A stretch of DNA of 64,000 nucleotides from Odontocerum albicorne. Taxonomy: Eukaryota; Arthropoda; Insecta; Trichoptera; Odontoceridae. The stretch spans positions 24,468,728 to 24,532,727 of the forward strand of contig OX463845.1 in assembly GCA_949825065.1 (NCBI GenBank), in the 5' to 3' direction. Positions 30,905 to 64,000 of the stretch are shown here, one piece after another. Position 1 is the stretch's first letter. Every line of letters begins with the position of its first letter. Under the pieces are notes generated by a model that worked only from the letters and a program-made list of their open reading frames with translations, did no database searches and was not told where the DNA came from. Both the position numbers and the translations under genes were made by a program.

Positions 30905-32115
30905 ATTGAATCCTTAATTTTGAATATGGTTTTAAAATGTTAACAATGATTTTATTTTATTTGTCTAGTGCAGTTGAGTGTCTGGAATCAGTCTAAAAGC
31001 ATGTCTGTTACCGTGATGGCAAAAAAAATTGTCAATAAAGTGCTATGCAGTTTGGCAAGCAAATCAAATTATTTATAAAAATATGGAAAAATTAATAGAT
31101 AAAAAAATAGTATCTCCAAAAATTATCAAATTGAGAAGCCCCCCAGATTATACTCTATATGATACATTGAAAGTGCAATATAATATAAGACAAAATGATG
31201 ATTTATCAAGTGCTGTGTAATAAATATTACCCTAGTATTGCTTTTAAAATTGCATAAGGCAAAAAAAACCTTCATACTTTAAAAATCAGATGCAAAGGGT
31301 AACTAAATTCAAACGAGTTCGAAATCCACAAGATTCAAATCCTGAGTGCTAGCAAACATGCTAAGTATTAATTTATTAAACACTTTTATTGCACATACAA
31401 TCAAATTATCAATTTTAAGATTAAAAAATTATGAAATCAGGAAATTTTAAAGCAAGAAATGTCTATAAATGACAGTATCTAAAAAGTCAATGTTTTATTG
31501 CATTTCTTTTATTTTCTTCATGTTTTATCTTATCAAGACTTTTATCTTTGGTGATGAAAAGATGTAAAATGTAAATTAAATCAAGATTTTTAAGATTAGT
31601 TGTATGTTAAACACATATTTGCAACCATAAGAAGATAAAAATGGACTATTTAAGTCCTATTTTATCATAGTAAAATAATAAACTTTAAAACAAGATGTAT
31701 TAGTATTTGAGATATCTACATATAAATATATATCTGATGAAAGATTATATTTATTTGGATTAGTTTTGTGCATTATGCTTTAATGAATTTCTAATCATAA
31801 ATGGAAAAATATTTGAATGGTCTATTTTAATAACATTTTAGTAAAAAAAATTGTAAAAATAGTTCTGCTGGATTCTGAGATTAAAAATCACGATATTTAT
31901 AATAAATAGCAGTCATTGAAACAAAAAGAGCAATTAAATCTAATCGCCCATTTAGCTGACTCAATTAATTGGAAAACTGTTTTTTTATTCCAATACGAAA
32001 TTAAAATATAGTGTTTTAATGTAGATTATCAAAAGAAGACAAATTAAAAACTATATAGTCATCAATTGATTTTTTATTTATTATTTGACAATCCCCAGTT
32101 CATCATATGGATATA
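30905..32115. other. Intergenic AT-rich sequence downstream of ALT copy 1
   Basis: No coding similarity. Short A-rich and T-rich runs only. Confidence 0.5.
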
Positions 32116-33370
32116 CGAGGTATGATCAATATAAAACTGGACTGGCTTTAACCACTTGACAGTTTTGCCCGAGCGGGACTCGGGCACGAAGTTTCTTTTT
32201 ATACTGACGAGCCCGAACCTCGTTCAGGCAAATCTTGTTTTGATTTGTTGGGAGTATTTCTACCGAGCGTCGTTTGGGCAGATCTTGTTCAATTTGTTTT
32301 CTCCAAACGGAATATATTTTCGTATAGAATTTATTCATTCACAGTTCGTCATTGTGTTATGTCACGTGTTAAAAATCCAACTGTTAAGTACTCGTAGTTA
32401 AATATCTTTATTATTAAATAATTAAATTTTGGGCAGCATCACCTTCAAAATGTCTCCTAACATACAATAATACAGTAAATCCAACGTTTCTGCCATGCTG
32501 CAAAAGCCCCCATAAAGTCTTCTTTGTTAAGCTGGTCAAGCAACGCATGTGATTCAGTTTTAATCCTTTCTACTGTCTCAAAACGTCACTCCTTGAGCAT
32601 CAACTTCTTTTAGGGTAATAAAAGAAGTCACATGGAGCTAAATCTAGTGAATAAGGAGGGTGTGGAACTGCAGACATGGTGCTGGATGTCAAAAATTCTC
32701 GAGTTTTAATCGATGAGTGCGCCGGTACATAGTTATTGTGGAGAAGCCATTTCTGATATAACTGATTGTGCCACAATTCTGGCCTTTTTTTACGAATGTC
32801 CTCACTTAAAAGCTTCAAGACATCACAATAGAAATCAGCATTAACCATCTGTCCAGGGGGAACGAATTCACAGTGCACAATGCCCTTCACATCAAAGAAA
32901 ATAATCAGATTGACTTTGTTGCGCTTCAGACTTGTGACGTGGTGAGTTTAGACTTTTCCACTGCGACGACTGTTGCTGTATTTCGGGGTCATACCCATAC
33001 GAGTAAATCCAAGTTTTATCATCTGTGATTATCCTCGAAATGAAAGTTAGGTTGTCATTTGCCTGTTGACAAGATTTTGGCAGATGTTGACCCGATGTTC
33101 CTTATGGTCGACCGTCAACAACCGGGGAACAAATTTGACCGCAATGCGCTGCATGTTCAAATTGTCCATTAAAATTGATGAAACTGGGCCAAACGACATT
33201 CCAACTATGTCACAAATTTCTATGTTACGATTGTTGATAGTCGATTTGCATGAATTTCAGCGACATTTTCGGCAGTTGTGCTGATACTTCACTCTATCAA
33301 AGCGGTGTGCTGTGTCCTTAATTATCTCAGAATAGGAAAAAATTAGGTTTGGGTCTTTTTCGCATATAAC
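32116..33370 (-). mobile_element. mariner relic E with an internal insertion
   Basis: The left end, after TA at 32114-32115, reads CGAGGTATGATCAATATAAA. On the minus strand the transposase can be followed from about 33200 to 32430. Between the coding end and the terminus there is about 230 bp of extra, locally GC-rich sequence (32157-32388). The N-terminal half and the right terminus are not recognisable. Confidence 0.7.
32430..33200 (-). pseudogene. mariner-family transposase remnant
   Basis: Fragments on the minus strand read MQRIAVKFVPRLL, then GYDPEIQQQ, then VKGIVHCEFVPPGQMVNADF, then SLDLAPCDFF and GAFAAWQKRW. The family is clear. The second aspartate motif is damaged (LLHNNYVPAH, with D to N and one extra residue). 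Frameshifts and stops separate the parts. Inactive. Confidence 0.8.
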
Positions 33371-33590
33371 ATATATACGTCCAGATTAGATTCACATTGA
33401 ACCATTTTTATTGTATACTAGCGGTACCCGGCCACGCGTTGCTGTGGCTCAGTCTGGTTAAATGGAAAAGAAAGAAAAGAGAAAGCACACGTTTCAATTA
33501 TGTTTAATTTCACAATGCTTTTGGGTATACAATATTTTTTATGTATTTCAGCCACTCTCAGTCTGTCGCGTTCATCGCCGTGCTCGCAAA

Positions 33591-34560
33591 TGATCGCGTC
33601 ACTCCAAGAGGTCAATTCACGATATGATTTGAATTCAAATGAAAGATCGATTGCACTGAAAAAGAAGAAAGAGAGTTATAACAGAAACATATAAAATTGC
33701 GAAACATTAAAAAAGGAACTGAATAATATTGTTAAGTTCGTAGACGTCTTTGTTCTTGGCGGCAAGAATAGCTCGTTCACTCAGCCAATCGCGATTCTTA
33801 TAATTGATTTGAATATTGGGAAATACTTTTTCAACCAGTTCTTCTTTTGACGTCACTAAATTACAGACAAATTTGCCCTAATACGTTTAATATTTGTAAC
33901 TACGTTCAGTAATTTTAATTATTTTATCGACTTTAATATAAGTCTCGATTCTAATAAATAGCAAGTTATTTAGATAAATACATTACAAAAAACTAACAAT
34001 AATGACAAATTAATATAGTACATTTTGTTACAAATTAGCAAAAATTTGGCAGTTCGTTTAAATTAAATATGACATTTGTCAAAAATGTACATACCAACAT
34101 CATGCCGTCTCTCTAAAGCACATGTCGCGTCACTCCAAGAGGTCAATTCACGATATGATTTGAATTCAAATGAAAGATCGATTGCACTGAAAAAGAAGAA
34201 AGAAAGTTATAACAGAAACATATAAAATTGCGAAACATTAAAAAAGGAACTGAATAATATTGTTAAGTTCGTAGGCGTCTTTGTTTTTGGCGGCAAGAAT
34301 AGCTCGTTCACTCAGCTAATCGTGATTCTTATAATTGATTTGAATATTATTTAGGTAAATACATTACCAAAAACTAACAATAATGACAAATTAATACATC
34401 TTGTTACAAATAAGCAAAAATTTGGCAGTTCGTTTAAATTAAATATGACGTTTGTCAAAAATGTACATACCAACATCACGCCGTCTCTCCGAAGCAAATG
34501 ATCGCGTCACTCCAAGAGGTCAATTCACGATATGATTTGAATTCAAACGAAAATCAATCA
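33591..34560 (+). repeat. Three tandem blocks of 532, 376 and a partial unit
   Basis: The units start at 33591, 34123 and 34499. Units 1 and 2 are nearly identical for 230 bp. Unit 1 is longer because it contains a diverged copy of the MITE interior (33870-33990). Unit 2 keeps only the last part of that insert (TTTAGGTAAATACATTACC), which suggests duplication after insertion followed by partial loss. Confidence 0.8.
33870..33992 (+). mobile_element. Diverged partial copy of the 13897-14115 MITE
   Basis: Shares ACAAATTTGCCC(C/T)AATAC, TTCAGTAATTTTAATTATTT and AATAAATAGCAAGTTATTTA with the MITE. The outer terminal repeats are missing. Confidence 0.7.
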
Positions 34561-34950
34561 ACACAATTCAATTTCACCGCTAATTGAACAGAAAAATAAA
34601 AAAATAAATTAAAAAAACTAAGTGAAACAGATATTCTTTACATTTTACATGTCAACGACGCACATTACGAAATGAAAATGACGTATACATTATTTAGTAT
34701 AGCGCAGATGGCGCTATTTTTCAATAAACATATTTGAAAATTTTATATTTAAATAGTTAATATTTATTATTAAATATTTAATTATTTATTATAATATTTA
34801 TTATTTAATATTTAATATTCAAAATCAAAATGGAACTGTCAAAATTTCAAAGCAATCCGTGAATAACTTTCGGAGATTTTTAATTAATGAACATTTACAT
34901 TTTTATTTATATAGATATTTAATATTTATTATTTAATTATTTAATATTAA

Positions 34951-35468
34951 TTCCGAAACGTCGAAAATGCAATGTGACATAACTGTCAAGTTTAGTTTGC
35001 CTGTGTCGCTGCAGGAGGCGCAAACGTTATTTTTTCTGATTTATACACTTTTTTATACACAACTGTATATAAATAAAAATACATAAACATTTTCGTATAC
35101 GAATGCAACCTTTTGTCAAAATTTCAAAGCGATCGGTGAAGAACTTTCGGAGATTAGAGATTTTTAATATACGAACATTTACATTTTTATTTATATAGAT
35201 TAAAGATTAATTATTTAATATTAATTCCGAAACGTCGAAAATGCAATGTGACATAACTGTCAAGTTTAGTTTGCCTGTGTCACTGCAGGAGGCGCAAACG
35301 TTATTTTTTCTGATTTATACACTTTTTTATACACAACTGTATATAAATAAAAATACATAAACATTTTCGTATACGAATGCAACCTTTTGTCAAAATTTCA
35401 AAGCGATCGGTGAAGAACTTTCGGAGATTAGAGATTTTTAATATACGAACATTTACATTTTTATTTAT

Positions 35469-35474
<6 letters not shown>
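34951..35474 (+). repeat. 274-bp tandem duplication
   Basis: Two near-identical units starting TTCCGAAACGTCGAAAATGC at 34951 and 35225, each ending ATTTTTATTTATATAGAT. The second passes directly into the GATA tail, so the unit is a duplicated 3' end. Confidence 0.9.
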
Positions 35475-35521
<47 letters not shown>

Positions 35522-35540
35522 AGATAGATAGATAGATTCA
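35475..35540 (+). repeat. (GATA)n microsatellite
   Basis: About 15 consecutive GATA units with one GAAGATA interruption, at the 3' end of the preceding repeat. Confidence 0.95.
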
Positions 35541-35823
35541 GACAACTTTTATGAATTAGTACGAGTATTATTTTTTTACATTAATAATAAAAGACAAACA
35601 TTATGAAGACATAAGGAAGATGCCAGAGGATCAACAAATTATTGATTTTCCATAATTCCCATTGTGTATGAGAATAAAAGGGTAACCAAATGTCTCACTT
35701 TTTGAGTAATAAATTTTTAAAAATATGCAGATGTAAGAAATGTGAGGTAGAACTTTTCGAGGATTTCTAAGGTGGCATTAAAAAATAATACTACCAGTTC
35801 TCTAAAAAATATTCTATAATATG

Positions 35824-36956
35824 ATGCGCCCATAGGCGTCACCCGTCGTAATGAGATTCGCCGATTCCAGTCGCGGGAACGGGATGGTACCAACGAGTTG
35901 GACAAATTATGGACACGATAAGCGGGCCACTTACACTATTCAAAATTACTTCGTGGTCGCTATAAAAAGGTTGAACCCGAAACAAAATTCATTCGCTCTT
36001 CACCCGGCTGCCCTGCCGAGTGGATTCGCCACCTGAGAGATTGAATTATCCACCTGACTGCCGTGCTGAAGGAAACTCCCTGGTTACCTACTATACTAAT
36101 CTTCACTGCCAGTTCCAGCCGGATTCCAGCGAGATATTTCCACTCTAGCTATCTCGTTTTCTTCCTGGGTTGACTTCCCCGGCTGCCTTCGTCCTGCCCA
36201 GACCAGCGTTGCCGCCTGCTGGAATCACCTCGCCGTCCCACCCGGGCAAGCATTGCCGCTGCCTGAAGCCGCCTTGCCGACCCACCCGGATCAGCGTTGC
36301 CACCTGATAGAGCCGCCTCACCGTCTCGCCCGGACCAGCATTGTCACTGCCTGGAGCCGCCCTGCCATCCCGCCCGGACCAGCGTCGCCACCTGCTAGAG
36401 TCGCCTCGCCGTTCCGCCTGGACCATCATTGCCGTCCATCTAGAGCTGCCCTGCCGTTCTGCCCGAACCAGCGTTATCGTCTGCTAGGGCTGACCTGCCA
36501 TCCCGTTTGGACCAGCATTGCTGCCCACCTTGAGCCATCCTAGCGCCATTTTCGGGCCAACGCGGTTAACATACCTGAACCGTTACAGGCCTACTGTATC
36601 GCTTCTACATTCAAATAAAATTGAAAAGTTATTTTGTTGTGTGTAGGCACAGCTCTCAGATGAAGTGAAAATCAGTCTTGTAGCAACCAGGTGGATAATC
36701 CACCCGGTACGGCAGTCGGGTGAAGAGTGAATTTACCAGGTAGCGAATCCACCAGGCACGGCAGCCGGGTGAAGAGGGATTTTTTTCTGATCCGGATCCA
36801 ACTTTTTTATAGCGACCACGAAATAATTTTGGACAGCGTAAATGATCCGCTTATCGTGTCCATAATTTGCACAACTCGTTGGTAACATCCCATTTCCGTG
36901 ATAGTCGGAACTGGAATCGGCGAATTTCATCATGACGGGTGACACCTATGGGCGCA
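35824..36956. mobile_element. Foldback element with long inverted ends and GC-rich core
   Basis: The left end ATGCGCCCATAGGCGTCACC and the right end, inverted, ATGCGCCCATAGGTGTCACC open inverted repeats of about 230-260 bp (35824-36080 and 36680-36956). Shared features include GATTCGCCGATTCCAGT, the phrase for ACACGATAAGCGG and CACCCGGCTGCC. The core (36080-36600) is far GC-richer than the surroundings and holds a minisatellite. There is no transposase. The general layout recalls foldback elements; the family is unknown to me. Confidence 0.85.
36195..36545. repeat. 44-bp GC-rich minisatellite, about 8 units
   Basis: The phrase (A/G)CCAGCGTTGCC and close variants recurs at 36205, 36249, 36293, 36337, 36381, 36425, 36470 and 36514, a 44-bp period with one 45. 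A unit reads roughly CAGC(G/A)TTGCC, CTGCT(A/G)GAG, C(C/T)GCCTCGCCGTC, CCGCCCGGAC. Because 44 is not a multiple of 3, an open frame across it is not evidence of a protein. Confidence 0.92.
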
Positions 36957-37800
36957 TGTGAGATTTTTTTTTCTTATGTCAAGGTCCCTTTTAACCTAAC
37001 TGAAAAACGTAAAAGAAAATTTAGGCTGGATTCCAGTCTTTAGTAACAAATCACTTTATCTTTCGATGAAATTATAATAGTTGTATTTTTATACAAGCGA
37101 ATTTTTTTTTCTAATTCATATTAAATTAATTTTCTCCTGATGAGTACATATATTATTTTAGGTTAGCAAAAGAAGAGTATTTTCATACTTATTTAAAAAC
37201 ATTACATTTATTTGTGTTAGTCATAACAAAATTACAATATTTAAAAGATTTTTTTGATTTTACACTTACAATATTTTTAAAACTTAATTATTCTCATTAA
37301 ATATGTATATATTAATTTTAAAATGTGTTTTTGTTTCTAATGAATGAAGCATCAATATCATACATACACAGTGAGACTGTTTCACCTTAATTTAACACTT
37401 GGTCACCTTACATAGAGCATGATATTCGAGGTTTTGACAAAACTAAAGAAACCTACTTGTATACGTTTTTAGTTTTAACCTCATAATATGTATTTACTCT
37501 TTTTTTTACTTCATAAATAATATTTCTTTTAGCATTTCCTATTTTGTTTACAGTAGGTAAATGTATATTTTTAGATTTCGACATATCGCCGATTTATGTA
37601 AACAAAACTACGACAAATGTAGTCATTCAGCTGCAAAAGATTTGTAAGCGAGCTGGTAACTGTGCTGTACGAAAATGACGTATTGTTTTTTAGTCGCTTA
37701 ACTTTTCGGTTCAGCGGTGGGAGTCAAAGCAAAGCAAAAGAAATAATCTATTTTTGTCGAACATTACGCTAGGTTATGTCACGGTAACAAACAGTCGAAA
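36957..37800. other. Intergenic sequence upstream of ALT copy 2
   Basis: AT-rich with no coding signal up to about 37600. After that the base composition shifts and CpG becomes more frequent toward the copy 2 start. Confidence 0.5.
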
Positions 37801-37815
37801 TTTACATTAGTGCAG

Positions 37816-37890
37816 TCAGTATTTTGTATTCAACGGGCATTAATCGTCACTAAAACTCGAGTATTTCAAGATAAACACCCAAGTTTCAAG
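37816..37890 (+). promoter_or_regulatory. Candidate initiator and 5' non-coding exon of ALT copy 2
   Basis: An arthropod initiator-type TCAGT lies at 37816-37820. Seventy bases on, TTTCAAG/GTGAGT (donor at 37891) is a strong 5' splice site. An acceptor CCGAACAG at 38202-38209 lies 10 bp before the ATG, although its pyrimidine tract is weak. No TATA box is obvious. This is inferred from motifs only. Confidence 0.4.
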
Positions 37891-38219
37891 GTGAGTTGTA
37901 GAGTAAATGTCACTATTAAAATCATAATATAATTATTTTCCTAAACCATCAATGTTAATAAATACGATAAACTACCGACCTTTACTAAATTGCATAACAT
38001 ACGAGTAATAATAATCTTCATTATCTCGCGTCGTAACCACAATTGAATATCTCGGAGGGAGATAAACACCGAATACGATCCGCTGTGAGTGTGCATGTAA
38101 AACTGAATTATATTAAAATACATTCGCCTTGTTTTCTTTATTGTGATCGTTTTTAATTAATCTCAATTTGTATTGTTTGTGTGCGACAATTGGTGTCCGT
38201 GCCGAACAGAGCCGAAAGG

Positions 38220-63476
<25,257 letters not shown>

Positions 63477-64000
63477 TGTTACGATAAAAAAACTTGTTAT
63501 CGCAGATATACCCCACACTTACAACATTCTAGAATTCTAGCCAGTTCTGCAACTCGCAGTAATATATCTTTTTCACTTATCTATGCATGTCTCTCTCGTC
63601 TCGTTGCTGGCCTTGTGGATCCCCTCACCATTCCAACGTTAATTCAGTTGGAAGGTAAAGCTGTGCCGTGGAGTTTTGTTTCTTTCTCTCCTTTTAAGTG
63701 AGTGAGCCATTGCACACCAGCAATTTTACTAGTTACACTGCTGTACTGTATCTAATGGTACACTGGAGTGAAATGATTGTAGCACACCGGCATGTTATTT
63801 TTTTAAAGAATATATATGATCGAAGTCATAGGTATCCTTGTACCCTCGAATACTAAGTTGAAAAAATGCCTCTCATTCGAGTGGAGTAGCACAACGCATG
63901 CTCGAACGAACGACTTTCCATACGTAAGTTCAGTGAATTACCGTGCGGCCATGCACCTGCATGTGTGCACTGCAATCGTGTCATATTCGGGTATAACTTA
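63477..64000. other. Possible edge of an LTR-type element
   Basis: From TGTTACGATAAAAAAAC onward the sequence becomes less AT-rich (CTCTCGTCTCGTTGCTGGCC, GTGCGGCCATGCACCTGC). A TGTTACG start is common in Gypsy LTRs. No coding is visible before the window ends, so this is only a suggestion. Confidence 0.25.

Larger units (their letters stand above)
33419..35545 (+). mobile_element. Retroelement-like repeat with internal tandem blocks and a GATA tail
   Basis: Begins ACTAGCGGTACCCGGCCACG after a TAT and ends in (GATA)n at 35475-35540, like the simple-repeat tail of some non-LTR elements. Inside, a block starting TCGCGTCACTCCAAGAGGTC occurs three times (33594, 34125, 34502). A second block of 274 bp occurs twice (34951 and 35225). 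No protein is recognised. The ends look like a dispersed insect repeat, but I cannot name the family. Confidence 0.6.

Noticed and set aside
30995..31220. A 63-codon frame downstream of ALT copy 1
   Set aside because: Low complexity, Lys/Ile-rich as expected from AT-rich DNA, with no domain.
36253..36543. A proline/arginine-rich 96-residue protein over the GC-rich core
   Set aside because: It is an open frame over a 44-bp repeat. The period is not a multiple of three, reading changes frame in each unit, and open frames occur on both strands.

Overview
The window is AT-rich nuclear DNA from an arthropod, almost certainly an insect. Its coding genes have short exons split by GT-AG introns. The repeats are mariner, piggyBac, pogo/Tigger, BEL/Pao, several LINE families and a tRNA-derived SINE. 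The sequence alone does not fix the insect order. No bacterial, viral, CRISPR or rRNA features were found.

The only host genes I can support are two tandem, same-strand alanine aminotransferase (ALT/GPT) genes. Copy 1 (10952-30644, +) is complete in 10 coding exons and encodes 482 residues. Copy 2 (38220 to beyond the window, +) shows its first five coding exons. The five introns that can be compared fall at the same places and phases (0,0,2,1,0), so this is a DNA-level tandem duplication. Copy 2 carries about 34 extra N-terminal residues that look like a mitochondrial presequence, with an internal ATG in a strong context exactly at the cytosolic-type start. Copy 1 starts directly at the cytosolic-type position. 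A cytosolic/mitochondrial split between paralogues, or dual targeting from copy 2, is the simplest reading.

The rest is mobile DNA. 1-1974: piggyBac end with most of a transposase broken by one stop. 4190-5300: LINE scraps. 5689-6503, 9355-10314 and 18625-19578: three deleted copies of one mariner. 6976-7183: long perfect-type palindrome. Copy 1 introns hold a BEL/Pao relic with a MITE in its LTR, LINE scraps with a YADD motif, a DD41D (rosa-type) relic and a full-length dead mariner 19 bp past the exon 7 splice donor. 32116-36956 (between the genes): another mariner, a retroelement-like repeat with tandem blocks and a GATA tail, and a foldback element holding a GC-rich 44-bp minisatellite. 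Copy 2 introns hold more LINEs and SINEs, an intact mariner with perfect 31-bp inverted repeats (51296-52582), a Tigger-type relic, a 51-bp minisatellite and a mariner with a single stop (60848-62121).

I did not find a convincing wholly new gene system. The most biologically interesting signals are the compartment-specific ALT pair and the unusual foldback, palindromic and minisatellite elements.
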